Shown: positions 49,968 through 59,443, counted from the first letter of the stretch. The stretch is DNA of 64,000 nt from G963663775 sp963663775 (GCA_963663775.1 OY760624.1:496001-560000), one strand, 5' to 3'. The notes: generated by a model not told the origin, from the sequence alone. A program made the numbers and translations.

Positions 49968-51539
49968 TTGCGACTGGACAATCGCACGTTTCTCTATCGT
50001 GCATCCATACTTGCGCTGTCAAATCTAGGGCTGCAGCTGCTGGGCTTCCTCTATCGCATTGCACTGTCACACTTGACGGGTGCGGAGGGTTTGGGTGTCT
50101 ATCGCTTGGTGCTGTCGGTGTACATGGTGATTTATTCCGCCTGTTTATCCGGCATCACCCTCGCCTGCTCCCGTCTGAGTGCGGCAAAATTGGCAGAAGG
50201 GCATCCCGAACAGCTCCGTGCACTGCTGCGCATGGCAGTCGGCATTTTTTCCATCCTCTTTTCCCTCTGTACCGCATTGGTTGCACCCTTTCACGAGTTC
50301 ATTGCACACACCCTGCTGGGCGACGGTCGCACGGCGGATGCACTGCCGATTATGCTCGGCTGTCTGCTGCTGACCGGCTTTGAGAACATCATCAAATCCT
50401 TGTTTATGGGCATTGGACGGGTGCAATATGCTGCCATTTCCGAAGTTTGTGAGCAGATTCTGCGTCTGGTGATTGTGGTGACACTGCTTTCGCTTTATGG
50501 CGGGACTGATTACGGACGCATTGCGGCGTTGATTCTGCTCGGCATGACGCTGAGTGAAATTTTTTCCGTGACATTTCTGAGCATTTTATATCGTAAACAC
50601 ATTCGTCCGCTTGGCAGCGAGCAAACCGTCCATGCCGACCACAACCTCTTGCACAGCACCTTGGACATTGCGCTGCCGCTTTCCTTTGCCGCTGTCATCA
50701 GCAATATCATCGGCTCTGCCAATGCCGTGATTTTGCCGCGGCGTTTGGTGGTTGCCGGTTATACGGAGAGCGAAGCCATCAGCGCACTGGGTGTCATTTC
50801 CGGCATGTCAGGCCCGTTGATTTTGCTGCCAATTGCACTGATTGGTGCACTGACCGCCGTGCTAGTGCCGCACATCACCGATGCACAGGCACGTGGCAAC
50901 CCTGTGCGCGTGCAGGCATTGGCGCAAAAGGCGCTCATCGCCACCGGACTGATTGGCGTGCCGGCAACTGCTGCGTTGGTGCCGCTTGCACCCAGCTTGG
51001 CTCGCTTATTTTTTTCGCAGGCGCTCTCGCTTCCTTATATGCTGCTGCTTGGCATTGATGCCGTGCTGACCTATTATCAAATCGTTGCTGCCTGCATTTT
51101 AAATGGCGTTGGGGAACAGCGTCGTGCCGTGATTGGCGCCATTTTAGGCGAATCCGCACAGCTGTTTTTGACATGGCGGCTTGCCAGTAATGCCGCGCTT
51201 GGCATCTATGGATATATCCTTGCGATGATTTGCAGCGCACTTCTGGTATGTATCCTACATCTTTACAACATCCGTGTCTGTATTGGTTTGCAGTTTCGAT
51301 TTTTGCGCATTTTTGGCATTCCTCTACTCTGCGGTGCAATGGTATATTTTTGGGTGCGTGTTTTTTACAGCTTCTTTCTTGGCGTGTTCGGTGCGCAATG
51401 GTGCGCCACCCTTTGGTCCGCCGCAACCGCACTGCTTTTATATCTGGCATTGCTGCGGATGCTTGGCATTTCCGTGTGGCAGTATATCTCCCATCGCTTG
51501 GAACACCCCATATTTCCCACCTTCTGGAGTTCTTTATAG
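49968..51539 (+). CDS. SpoVB-like polysaccharide/lipid flippase (MOP superfamily)
   Basis: The 523-aa protein has about 14 membrane segments and starts NRTFLYRASILALSNLGLQLLGFLYRIALS, typical in layout of SpoVB/MurJ-type members (only part quoted: LYRASILALSNLGLQ). Further blocks are GAEGLGVYRLVLSVYMV and ISGMSGPLILLPIALIGALT. SpoVB acts in spore cortex synthesis. The start was set at TTG 49968, 11 bases after AAAGGA, because an ATG at 49956 overlaps the ribosome site. A general Wzx-type role is an alternative. Confidence 0.8.
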   Translation: MRLDNRTFLYRASILALSNLGLQLLGFLYRIALSHLTGAEGLGVYRLVLSVYMVIYSACLSGITLACSRLSAAKLAEGHPEQLRALLRMAVGIFSILFSLCTALVAPFHEFIAHTLLGDGRTADALPIMLGCLLLTGFENIIKSLFMGIGRVQYAAISEVCEQILRLVIVVTLLSLYGGTDYGRIAALILLGMTLSEIFSVTFLSILYRKHIRPLGSEQTVHADHNLLHSTLDIALPLSFAAVISNIIGSANAVILPRRLVVAGYTESEAISALGVISGMSGPLILLPIALIGALTAVLVPHITDAQARGNPVRVQALAQKALIATGLIGVPATAALVPLAPSLARLFFSQALSLPYMLLLGIDAVLTYYQIVAACILNGVGEQRRAVIGAILGESAQLFLTWRLASNAALGIYGYILAMICSALLVCILHLYNIRVCIGLQFRFLRIFGIPLLCGAMVYFWVRVFYSFFLGVFGAQWCATLWSAATALLLYLALLRMLGISVWQYISHRLEHPIFPTFWSSL

Positions 51540-51587
51540 CTGTTTTTTCGCCTAATAACGTGCGATTTGGTCATTTTATTTCTCCCC

Positions 51588-51616
51588 TTGCGTCATTTCG
51601 CAGAACGTGGTAAGAT
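51588..51616 (+). promoter_or_regulatory. Promoter of the Thr-rich lipoprotein
   Basis: TTGCGT (51588-51593), 17-base spacer, TAAGAT (51611-51616). Confidence 0.5.
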
Positions 51617-51665
51617 AGATAACACAACCATGATGTGATGCAGCATTAGGGAAGGAGCATGTTCC

Positions 51666-52136
51666 ATGACGATACGAAAGCAGGTCACTTGCGCACTTGC
51701 CGCTGCTTTATGCGCAATTTCACTGACGGCTTGCGGTGCTGCCGCCACCACTACGACCACAACAAGCACCCCCTCGACCACCACCGACACCACCAGCACC
51801 GCCGCCTCTAGTTCCAACTCCACGTTTACCCCCTCCACCAGCACAACCGGCGGCAACACCACCGGATATGGCGCCGCCACTGCCACCACAGGCGGCTCAA
51901 CCGTTCGCACTGGCAGTACGACAGTGGGTTCTGTCCAAACCGTGACAGACAGCTCCCAAAACAGTATTTTAAACGACAGCAATTATGCCACCTCTGCCGC
52001 CTCGGTTTACGGTGCGGATGCTCTGGCACAGGCTGCTGCCGCACAAGCCGCCGCCACGGACCAAGCCGTCGCAGCACAGCAAAAAACGGTCAACGGCAGC
52101 GCAATGACCCGCACTACAACCACAACAACGCCCTAA
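51666..52136 (+). CDS. Thr/Ser/Ala-rich lipoprotein of unknown function
   Basis: The 156-aa protein has a lipoprotein signal (positive start TIRKQ, hydrophobic stretch, lipobox LTAC with Cys at residue 23) and a mature part dominated by Thr, Ser, Gly and Ala with long Thr runs, then an Ala-rich helical segment (ADALAQAAAAQAAATDQAVA). It looks like an unstructured surface stalk. No enzyme motif is seen. It precedes apbE but has its own promoter and terminator. Confidence 0.75.
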   Translation: MTIRKQVTCALAAALCAISLTACGAAATTTTTTSTPSTTTDTTSTAASSSNSTFTPSTSTTGGNTTGYGAATATTGGSTVRTGSTTVGSVQTVTDSSQNSILNDSNYATSAASVYGADALAQAAAAQAAATDQAVAAQQKTVNGSAMTRTTTTTTP

Positions 52137-52139
52137 TCC

Positions 52140-52174
52140 AATCCCCCCACTGCTGATGCAATGGGGGATTTTTT
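52140..52174 (+). terminator. Terminator after the lipoprotein gene
   Basis: An 8-bp GC-rich stem around a 12-base loop, followed by six T. Confidence 0.85.
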
Positions 52175-52197
52175 ATATGCCGCACCACCTTGCCCTC

Positions 52198-52227
52198 TTG
52201 ACAATTGACCGTGAACAATGCTATGCT
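52198..52227 (+). promoter_or_regulatory. Promoter of apbE
   Basis: TTGACA (52198-52203), 18-base spacer, TATGCT (52222-52227). Confidence 0.65.
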
Positions 52228-52263
52228 TTGAGATAAAGTATTTCATTTTATGAGGCATTTCAA

Positions 52264-53286
52264 ATGAGTTTCAATCAAAAAATCGGCGCAATTGCGCTTG
52301 TCACAGTGTTGCTTTCCGGCTGCGGTGTAACTGCTTCCTCGGATACCGCCAACACCCCCACCTCCAAAGACATTTTCGCCATGGACACCGTCATGACTGT
52401 CACGGCCTACGGCTCTTCTGATGCCGTGGAGAATGCCGTTGCCGAAATTGAGCGTCTGGATGCATTGCTTTCTATCAGCAGCGACACTGGCGAAATTGCA
52501 CCCATCAACCAAAACGGCTCTGGCAAAATTTCCGATGAATTGGCAGCTCTGCTCCAAAAAGCACTGGACATCGGCAAGGATACCGACGGCGCATTTGACT
52601 GCACTATTCTGCCCGTCATGCAGCTGTGGGGCTTTACCACGCAAAATTACGCCGTTCCCAATGCCGATACCCTCGCAAAAACCTTGTCCCTCGTCAACTA
52701 TCAGGCGGTGCAAATCAATGCTGACAATGTTGTCACCCTGCCCACAGGTGCCGGCTTGGATTTGGGCGGTATCGCCAAAGGCTATGCGTCTGACCGTGTC
52801 ATGCAAGTATTCCAAGCGGATGGTGTCACCTCCGGCATTGTATCCCTCGGCGGAAATGTGCAGACCCTCGGCACAAAGCCAGATGGCTCTCTCTGGAATG
52901 TTGCCGTGCAGGACCCCAACAATCTGGAGGACTATGTTGGAGTGATTGCCACCTCCGACAAAGCCATTATCACCTCCGGCGGGTATCAACGCTATTTTGA
53001 CCAAGATGGTGTCCGTTATCATCACATCATTGACCCTCAAACCGGCTATCCGGCACAGAGCGGCTTGCTTTCGGCAACCATTGTCAGCGCCTCCGGCACA
53101 TTGGCAGATGGGCTTTCTACTGCGATGTTTATCATGGGGCTGGACAAAGCCAGCACCTATTGGCGCGCGCACAAAGCGGACTTTGATGCCGTTTTTATTA
53201 CAAACAACGGTGATGTTTATGTGACAGCTGGTTTGCAAGACTGCTTTACTATGCAGGACGGCAGCACTTTCCAAGTGATTTCATAA
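52264..53286 (+). CDS. apbE: FAD:protein FMN transferase ApbE (lipoprotein)
   Basis: Attaches FMN from FAD to Thr or Ser of membrane proteins such as RnfD/RnfG or NqrB/C. The 340-aa protein has a lipobox LSGC (Cys20), so it is anchored outside the membrane, then DTVMTVTAYG, LDLGGIAKGYASDRV (FAD site), NVAVQDP, and HHIIDPQTGYPAQSGL with GTLADGLSTAMF, which carry the family's Mg and substrate residues. GAGG precedes the ATG. Its flavoprotein targets are not in the window. Confidence 0.95.
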   Translation: MSFNQKIGAIALVTVLLSGCGVTASSDTANTPTSKDIFAMDTVMTVTAYGSSDAVENAVAEIERLDALLSISSDTGEIAPINQNGSGKISDELAALLQKALDIGKDTDGAFDCTILPVMQLWGFTTQNYAVPNADTLAKTLSLVNYQAVQINADNVVTLPTGAGLDLGGIAKGYASDRVMQVFQADGVTSGIVSLGGNVQTLGTKPDGSLWNVAVQDPNNLEDYVGVIATSDKAIITSGGYQRYFDQDGVRYHHIIDPQTGYPAQSGLLSATIVSASGTLADGLSTAMFIMGLDKASTYWRAHKADFDAVFITNNGDVYVTAGLQDCFTMQDGSTFQVIS

Positions 53287-53287
53287 G

Positions 53288-53336
53288 AAAAACCCCCGTG
53301 TGTCTTGGATGTTCCAAAACACACGGGGTTTTTTAT
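53288..53336. terminator. Terminator between apbE and the hydrolase gene
   Basis: ACACACGGGGTTTTTT pairs with a mirrored upstream arm across a ~15-base loop; T runs on both strands can end both converging genes. Confidence 0.85.
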
Positions 53337-53338
53337 GG

Positions 53339-53893
53339 TTATGTGCGGTTTATGATGCGCATTTGCAGACTTTCCATGACATCCAGTGCCTTCTCGTGCA
53401 GCGTATCATCGCCGCTTGCACAAAGCGATGCGTCAATCACCACCTGCGCTTCCGGCCACTGTGCCTGCAGCATTGTGGCGTTTGCAATCACGCACATATT
53501 GGTCACCAAACCGACCACCAAAATCTCAGAGATGTCACCAATCTTTTCCGCAACCTTTGCCAGTGCAGCGGGCGGTACACCAAAGGAGTTTTTCTCGATT
53601 TCAAACAAATGATGCGTGATGCAGGTTTCGCAAAAAACGCTCTGCGTTTCTCCGTAAAGCCGATGTCCTTCACTGCCCTTGATGCAGTGCTCCACCGGCA
53701 ATGCCTGCCCTTCTCTTGTTTCACGATAATTCCCGCCATGGGTATCATATGTGAACAACAGCATGTCACCCGATGCCAGATATTCCTGCACCAGCTTTGC
53801 AATGCCCTTATCGATGGTTTTTGCCTTGGCAAATCCCAACGCACCGTCCACAAAATCATTCTGATAATCAATCACAGCCAACAATTTTCGCAT
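53339..53893 (-). CDS. Isochorismatase/nicotinamidase-family cysteine hydrolase
   Basis: The 184-aa protein has the family catalytic triad: Asp in LLAVIDYQNDFVDG (about residue 9), a central Lys region, and Cys in GLVTNMCVIANATML. FTYDTHGGNY and LPVEHCIKGSEGHRL follow the nicotinamidase layout (metal-binding Asp/His). Nicotinamide deamidation for NAD salvage is the likeliest reaction. AGGAGG lies 9 bases before the ATG at 53893. It lies 72 bases after ilvD on the same strand and may be read from the ilv operon. Confidence 0.82.
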   Translation of the reverse strand: MRKLLAVIDYQNDFVDGALGFAKAKTIDKGIAKLVQEYLASGDMLLFTYDTHGGNYRETREGQALPVEHCIKGSEGHRLYGETQSVFCETCITHHLFEIEKNSFGVPPAALAKVAEKIGDISEILVVGLVTNMCVIANATMLQAQWPEAQVVIDASLCASGDDTLHEKALDVMESLQMRIINRT

Positions 53894-53917
53894 ATTGTTT
53901 TCCTCCTTTGTCTGCAC

Positions 53918-53953
53918 CGTGCATCCTTACGGCAGTATTCCCCCAGATGCACG
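53918..53953 (-). other. Hairpin between ilvD and the hydrolase gene
   Basis: CGTGCATC (53918-53925) pairs with GATGCACG (53946-53953). There is no T run, so it is more likely an RNA stabiliser or a processing site than a terminator. Confidence 0.4.
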
Positions 53954-53965
53954 CCTCCATACGGT

Positions 53966-55630
53966 TTATTGCATGATTGCACCGGTATCGGCAGAGCCAA
54001 CCAGACGAGAATAACGATTCAGCCAACCAGTCTTGAACTTCGGCGAGCGTGGTGTCCATGCTGCACGGCGTGTTTCCATCTCTTCGTCCGAGATTTTCAC
54101 ACAGATGGTGGATGCAGGAATATTGATTTCGATGGTGTCGCCTTCTTGAATCAGCGCAATTTCACCGCCTGCTGCCGCCTCTGGTGAAACGTGTCCGATA
54201 GAAGCACCACGAGATGCACCCGAAAAACGGCCATCGGTAATCAAAGCACAGTCTTTATCTAGCTGCATGCCTGCCAATGCGGAGGTCGGATTGAGCATTT
54301 CACGCATGCCGGGACCGCCAGACGGACCTTCATACCGAATGACAACCACGTCGCCCTTTTGGATTTTTCCATCATAAATTGCCTGAATGGCAGCTTCTTC
54401 TCCGTCAAACACACGTGCCGGACCGCTGTGTATCATCATTTCAGGCGCTACCGCCGAACGCTTGACCACACAGCCATTCTTTGCAATATTGCCCCACATA
54501 ACGGCAATACCGCCCGTTTCGCTGTATGGATTTTCGATAGGACGGATGACCTCTGGGTTCTGGTTGGACACGCCTTCCAGATTTTCGCCCACAGTTTTTC
54601 CGGTTGCAGTAATCAGGGACAAGTCCAGCAAACTGCGCTTGTTCAGCTCACTCATCACTGCCGGAATGCCGCCTGCTTCCCACAAATCACGGATGTGATG
54701 TGGGCCTGCCGGTGCCAGATGACACAGGTTCGGAATCTTTGCAGACAAATCGTTGATGGTCTTGAGGGTAATATCCACACCTGCTTCGTTTGCCAGTGCC
54801 AGCAAATGCAGCACGGAGTTGGTAGAACATCCCAATGCCATTTCGCAGGTCAATGCGTTTTGGAAGGCTTGCTGGGTCAAAATATCCAGCGGCCGGATAT
54901 TGCGCTTGAGCAGCTCCATAATCTGCATGCCGGCATGCTTTGCCAGATGAATACGATGCGAATACACCGCTGGAATCGTGCCGTTGCCAGGCAAAGCAAG
55001 ACCCAACGCTTCGGAAAGGCAGTTCATGGAGTTTGCCGTATACATTCCTGCGCAGGAACCGCAGCTCGGGCAGGAATCCACTTCACATGCTTTCAACTTA
55101 TCTGCATCAATCAGCCCTGCTTTGTATGCACCCACCGCTTCAAAAGTCTTGGACAAGGACACTTCCTCGCCGTCATACTTGCCTGCCAGCATTGCGCCGC
55201 CGGAAACCACAATTGCCGGAATATTCAGACGTGCTGCAGCCATCATCATGCCCGGCACAATCTTATCGCAGTTCGGAATCAGCACCAACGCATCAAACTG
55301 GTGCGCATTGGCGAGGGTTTCCACGCTGTCGGCAATCAATTCACGAGAGGCAAGGGAATAATGCATGCCGGTGTGACCCATCGCAATGCCATCGCAGACA
55401 CCAATCGCAGGCACCATGATTGGGGTGCCGCCTGCCATGCGCACGCCTGCCTTGACTGCGTCACAAACCTTGTCCAAATTGATATGACCCGGAATGATTT
55501 CGCTGTGTGCCGAAACAACGCCAATGATAGGGCGGTTCATCTCTTCGTCCGTCAAACCGCATGCACGCAGCAGAGAACGCTGGGGGGTGCGTTCTGCACC
55601 TGCGGTAATGTTATGGCTTCTTAATTCCAT
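53966..55630 (-). CDS. ilvD: Dihydroxy-acid dehydratase
   Basis: Dehydrates the dihydroxy acids to the 2-keto precursors of valine, isoleucine and leucine, using an iron-sulfur cluster. The 554-aa protein has IPNCDKIVPGMMMAAARLNIP, CPSCGSCAGMYTANSMNCL and TDGRFSGASRGASIGHVSPEA, with the cluster cysteines present. The ATG at 55630 has GGAGG 8 bases upstream; a GTG one codon earlier is possible. Last biosynthetic gene of ilvBNCD. Confidence 0.97.
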   Translation of the reverse strand: MELRSHNITAGAERTPQRSLLRACGLTDEEMNRPIIGVVSAHSEIIPGHINLDKVCDAVKAGVRMAGGTPIMVPAIGVCDGIAMGHTGMHYSLASRELIADSVETLANAHQFDALVLIPNCDKIVPGMMMAAARLNIPAIVVSGGAMLAGKYDGEEVSLSKTFEAVGAYKAGLIDADKLKACEVDSCPSCGSCAGMYTANSMNCLSEALGLALPGNGTIPAVYSHRIHLAKHAGMQIMELLKRNIRPLDILTQQAFQNALTCEMALGCSTNSVLHLLALANEAGVDITLKTINDLSAKIPNLCHLAPAGPHHIRDLWEAGGIPAVMSELNKRSLLDLSLITATGKTVGENLEGVSNQNPEVIRPIENPYSETGGIAVMWGNIAKNGCVVKRSAVAPEMMIHSGPARVFDGEEAAIQAIYDGKIQKGDVVVIRYEGPSGGPGMREMLNPTSALAGMQLDKDCALITDGRFSGASRGASIGHVSPEAAAGGEIALIQEGDTIEINIPASTICVKISDEEMETRRAAWTPRSPKFKTGWLNRYSRLVGSADTGAIMQ

Positions 55631-55740
55631 CACGTGTTCCTCCTCTTATTTCTTGGGTAAAAGTCAAGACGAGGTTGGGCGCAATGCCCGCCCTCGTCTT
55701 GCTTATCATGGCTTTTCTCTATGCAATTGCACCGAAAAAA

Positions 55741-56736
55741 TTACTTCTTCAGCCAGCTCATCATGCTGCGCAGACGAGTACCGGTTTCTTCAAGCTCGGT
55801 TTCTGCTTCCAGCTGACGGGTTGCAAGGAACTTTGCACGACCGCCTGCACGGTTTTCCTGAATCCATTCAGACGCAAAGGTGCCGTCCTGGATTTCACGC
55901 AGAATCTTCTTCATTTCCTTGCGGGTTTCATCGGTTACGATGCGGCGGCCTGCACGATAATCGCCATATTCTGCAGTGTCAGAGATGGAATAACGCATCT
56001 TCGCAAAGCCGCCTTCGTTGACGAGGTCAATAATCAGCTTCATTTCATGAACGCATTCAAAATAAGCGTTCTCCGGCTTGTAGCCTGCTTCTACCAGTGT
56101 TTCAAAGCCCGCCTTCATCAGCTCGCAAACACCGCCGCACAGAACAGCCTGCTCGCCGAAGAGGTCGGTTTCGGTTTCTTCGCGGAAAGAGGTTTCCAGA
56201 ATGCCTGCACGACCGCCGCCGATGCCGGAAGCATATGCCAAAGCCAGCTCCTGCGCCTTGCCGCTTGCATCCTTCTCAATTGCGATGAGGCACGGTACGC
56301 CATGACCTTCCTGATACTGACGGCGCACGGTGTGTCCCGGTCCCTTCGGTGCAATCATGATGACGTCGACATCAGCCGGCGGCATGATTTGCTTGAAGTG
56401 AATGTTGAAGCCGTGTGCAAATGCCAATGCATTGCCTGCTTCCAGATTCGGTGCAACAACATCCTTATAGATGTCTGCCTGCAGTTCGTCCGGTACCAGC
56501 ATCATGACGATGTCGCCAGCTTTTGCTGCTTCTGCCGGTGTCATAACGGTCAAACCTGCGGCTTCTGCCTTTTCTGCGTGCTTAGAGCCCGGGCGCAGAC
56601 CAACAACGACCTTCACGCCGGAATCATGCAGATTTTGCGCATGTGCGTGACCCTGAGAACCAAAACCGATGACTGCGACAGTCTTTCCATCCAACAGACC
56701 CAGATTACAATCTGCATCATAGAACATTTTTACCAT
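55741..56736 (-). CDS. ilvC: Ketol-acid reductoisomerase (class I)
   Basis: Converts acetolactate to dihydroxy-isovalerate with NAD(P)H and Mg. The 331-aa length is class I. It has VAVIGFGSQGHAHAQNL, MIAPKGPGHTVRRQYQEG, and metal-binding DLFGEQAVLCGG. The cofactor loop reads GLRPGSKH, where NADPH-type enzymes commonly end the loop in Ser, so cofactor preference is worth testing. The ATG at 56736 has GGAGG 8 bases upstream. Confidence 0.97.
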   Translation of the reverse strand: MVKMFYDADCNLGLLDGKTVAVIGFGSQGHAHAQNLHDSGVKVVVGLRPGSKHAEKAEAAGLTVMTPAEAAKAGDIVMMLVPDELQADIYKDVVAPNLEAGNALAFAHGFNIHFKQIMPPADVDVIMIAPKGPGHTVRRQYQEGHGVPCLIAIEKDASGKAQELALAYASGIGGGRAGILETSFREETETDLFGEQAVLCGGVCELMKAGFETLVEAGYKPENAYFECVHEMKLIIDLVNEGGFAKMRYSISDTAEYGDYRAGRRIVTDETRKEMKKILREIQDGTFASEWIQENRAGGRAKFLATRQLEAETELEETGTRLRSMMSWLKK

Positions 56737-56790
56737 TGTAGTTGCCTCCATTTTTTGTTGTATATTAGTTGTTTTATGAAAAACCAAAAT

Positions 56791-57267
56791 TTAATTTGTC
56801 ATTGCGGCAATGCCGGAACGACAAGTTTCCAAAACTTGAAAATTGGAAATCACCGTCAAAAATGCGTCCACACGGCTTGGCATCTCTGTGAGTTCCAAAA
56901 TAAGGATATTTTTATCAGATTGTGCGATATGCGCCCCATAAACGGCTGCAACTTCTCGAGCACTTTCCCGCACCAGAGAATCCTCCACCTGAATTTTGAC
57001 GAACACCATTTCACGACAGAATGCTTTCTGCTCGTGCAGGTGGTCAACGGACACTACCTCTTCCAGCTTGGAAAGCTGCTTTGTGATTTGCTCTAAAATC
57101 GCATCATCCCCCGCAACGACAAGGGTAATGCGTGAAATCTTGGGGTCTGTGGTGGCGGAAACCGTCAGCGAATCAATGTTGTAACCACGACGTCCAAACA
57201 GGCTGGATACGCGCGCCAAAACGCCCGCATTATTTTTTACCACAACGGACAAAATATACTTTTCCAC
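56791..57267 (-). CDS. ilvN: Acetolactate synthase small (regulatory) subunit
   Basis: Valine-sensing partner of IlvB. The 158-aa protein has an N-terminal ACT domain (YILSVVVKNNAGVLARVSSLF, RRGYNIDSLTV) and the C-terminal region typical of IlvN. The start is GTG at 57267 with GGAGGGG 8 bases upstream. It begins 13 bases after ilvB. Confidence 0.96.
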   Translation of the reverse strand: MEKYILSVVVKNNAGVLARVSSLFGRRGYNIDSLTVSATTDPKISRITLVVAGDDAILEQITKQLSKLEEVVSVDHLHEQKAFCREMVFVKIQVEDSLVRESAREVAAVYGAHIAQSDKNILILELTEMPSRVDAFLTVISNFQVLETCRSGIAAMTN

Positions 57268-57279
57268 GCCAACCCCTCC

Positions 57280-58944
57280 TTAATTTAAGACGATATTTTC
57301 GATGCTGCCGCCTGCCGGAATCATCGGCAGCACACGCTCATCACGGTCAATGATACATTCAATCACCACAGGTCCTGTGGACTGCAGTGCCTTTTGCAGG
57401 GCATCCTCCAGTTCAGCTGGTGTCGTGCAGCGGAAGCCCTTTGCGCCGAATGCCTCGGCAAGCTTTACATAATCGGTTTTGCGCTCCAAGGTGGTGGAGG
57501 CATACCGCTTGTCATAGAACATGGTTTGCCATTGCCGCACCATACCCAGCACTTCATTGTTCATCAGCACGGTGATCACCGGCAAATCATAGGTGACCGA
57601 GGTGCACAGCTCATTGAGATTCATATGAAAGCTGCCATCTCCTGTTACATGAATGACATGACTGTTTGGACATCCCACTTGCGAACCGATTGCCGCACCA
57701 TAGCCAAATCCCATCGTGCCCAAACCGCCAGAAGAAACAAATCGGTTGGGACGATTGCGCTTGCAGTACTGTGCAGCCCACATCTGGTGCTGCCCCACAT
57801 CGGTCGCAATGACCGTATCATCATCCGTCATGTTTACGATGGTATCCATAATGTGATGCGGTTTCAGACTGGTTTCGCTTTCAATGGGACGATAATCCAA
57901 ACGCTGCTTCCAGTCCGCAATCTGTGCCATCCATTCGGGATGCTTTTTCTGCTCCAACAGCGGCAGAATCTCTTGCAAAAAGCTCTTGGCATCCGACACC
58001 ACAGAGGCATCAATGTTGATATTTTTATTGATTTCGGCGGCATCAATGTCCACATGAATGATTTTGGCATGCTTTGCAAACTTCTCTGGATTGGTCGCCA
58101 CACGGTCAGAAAATCGTGCACCAATCGCAAGGAGCACATCCGCTTCGTTCACCGCGCGGGTTGCAGATGCCACACCGTGCATGCCAATCAGCCCCAGATT
58201 GAGCGGCTCATCCGAACGCAGCACGCCCAAAGCCATCATGGTGCTTGCCGCCGGAATTTCTGCATGCTGCATAAAAGCAAGCAATGCCTCCGATGCCTGC
58301 GACAGCTGCACCCCGCCGCCGAAATAAATCGCCGGACGCTGTGCGCCGTTAATCAGTTCTGCAATATGTTGCAGACAATCCTGTGCAATTGGATACGCCT
58401 TTGCCGTGTCCAGCGGTGGTTTGCTTTCAAATTCGCAAACCGCAGCCGTGACATCCTTTGGAATGTCGACCAAAACCGGCCCCGGACGGTCACTGTTTGC
58501 AATGCGGAAAGCTTCCCGCACAGTATCCGCCAAATCCTCTACCCGCTGCACTACAAAGTTGTGCTTGGTAATCGGCATGGTGATGCCCGCAATATACACT
58601 TCCTGAAAGCTGTCCTTGCCGATGAGGGGCGTGCCAACATTGCCCGTAATCGCAACCATCGGCACCGAATCCATATAAGCGGTTGCAATGCCTGTGACAA
58701 GGTTGGTGGCACCCGGTCCACTGGTTGCCAAACACACCCCTGTTTTGCCGGTCACGCGCGCATATCCATCCGCTGCGTGTGCCGCTCCCTGTTCATGCGC
58801 TGTAATGATATGGCGAATGCGATTTTGATTTTTGTAGAGTGCATCATAAATATTGAGCACCGCACCCCCTGGATAACCAAAAATCGTATCCGCTCCCTGT
58901 TCGAGCAAAACCTCAATCAAGATTTCCGACCCATTTTTTTGCAT
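57280..58944 (-). CDS. ilvB: Acetolactate synthase large (catalytic) subunit
   Basis: Thiamine-diphosphate enzyme making acetolactate from pyruvate. The 554-aa protein has IFGYPGGAVLNIYDAL, the catalytic Glu in TAHEQGAAHAADGYAR, the central FAD-binding domain, and the TPP/Mg motif VTGDGSFHMNLNEL. I set the ATG at 58944, which matches the start of the family; upstream ATGs at 58968-58971 lack ribosome sites. First gene of ilvBNCD behind a T-box. Confidence 0.95.
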   Translation of the reverse strand: MQKNGSEILIEVLLEQGADTIFGYPGGAVLNIYDALYKNQNRIRHIITAHEQGAAHAADGYARVTGKTGVCLATSGPGATNLVTGIATAYMDSVPMVAITGNVGTPLIGKDSFQEVYIAGITMPITKHNFVVQRVEDLADTVREAFRIANSDRPGPVLVDIPKDVTAAVCEFESKPPLDTAKAYPIAQDCLQHIAELINGAQRPAIYFGGGVQLSQASEALLAFMQHAEIPAASTMMALGVLRSDEPLNLGLIGMHGVASATRAVNEADVLLAIGARFSDRVATNPEKFAKHAKIIHVDIDAAEINKNINIDASVVSDAKSFLQEILPLLEQKKHPEWMAQIADWKQRLDYRPIESETSLKPHHIMDTIVNMTDDDTVIATDVGQHQMWAAQYCKRNRPNRFVSSGGLGTMGFGYGAAIGSQVGCPNSHVIHVTGDGSFHMNLNELCTSVTYDLPVITVLMNNEVLGMVRQWQTMFYDKRYASTTLERKTDYVKLAEAFGAKGFRCTTPAELEDALQKALQSTGPVVIECIIDRDERVLPMIPAGGSIENIVLN

Positions 58945-58975
58945 GTCATTCACCACTCTTTCTCGCATCATGCAA

Positions 58976-59020
58976 CAAAAAAAGCCCCCATCTCTTGCAA
59001 TTTACAAGAGACAAAGACTT
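58976..59020 (-). terminator. T-box terminator before ilvB
   Basis: A 16-bp stem with several G-T pairs (58982-58997 with 59005-59020) is followed on the minus strand by seven T. Confidence 0.88.
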
Positions 59021-59271
59021 CAACATTCTCTGCGGTACCACTCTTATTGTCGCTCCAAAAGCGACCAACTCAAATCCCATCTGCCATAACAAGCAAATGC
59101 GCAACCGAATAACGACGGTCAATCGTTCCAACCTACACAGAAAATTTTTCCTTCAGCCGACTGCTCTTGGGGAGACTTTCGCACTTTCCTTCCTCTGCCG
59201 CTTTACACCTGCCAGCGGCTCTCTGCAAGATTTCGGACGCTACTTTTCCCAGTCAATGCATTTCTGATATA
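58976..59271 (-). promoter_or_regulatory. T-box leader of the ilv operon, probable leucine specifier
   Basis: The conserved T-box AGAGTGGTACCGCAGA lies at 59029-59044 (minus). A terminator follows, and a long stem I region precedes. Lining up with the Phe T-box in this window (TTC-CCC...GAGC) places CTC (Leu), complementary to 59172-59174, at the specifier position, as CTC-CCC...GAGC. So the operon should respond to uncharged tRNA-Leu. The specifier is inferred without folding. Confidence 0.85.
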
Positions 59272-59278
59272 TGCAATC

Positions 59279-59307
59279 ATTATACGATTCTCTTTTCAAA
59301 AAGTCAA
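59279..59307 (-). promoter_or_regulatory. Promoter of the ilv T-box transcript
   Basis: Minus-strand TTGACT (59302-59307), 17-base spacer, TATAAT (59279-59284). Confidence 0.85.
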
Positions 59308-59443
59308 CGGTATTTTGCAGATTCTTTTGGAAAAATAGGATACCGCCGTTGCTGTGTCCGCTTCTGCGCCTGCGTTGTATCGCTTGGTCTGACTGTGGTC
59401 TTTTTTTACAAAGTTTCCTTTGAAACTTTTTTTAAAAAAATGC

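Noticed and set aside
53918..53953. Terminator between ilvD and the hydrolase gene
   Set aside because: The stem is good but no T tract follows, so it was listed only as a hairpin.
54359..55624. 421-codon open frame opposite ilvD
   Set aside because: Shadow of ilvD with unusual Cys/His richness and no motifs.
57394..59112. 572-codon open frame on the plus strand
   Set aside because: Antisense to ilvB and its T-box; shadow-type composition and no family resemblance.
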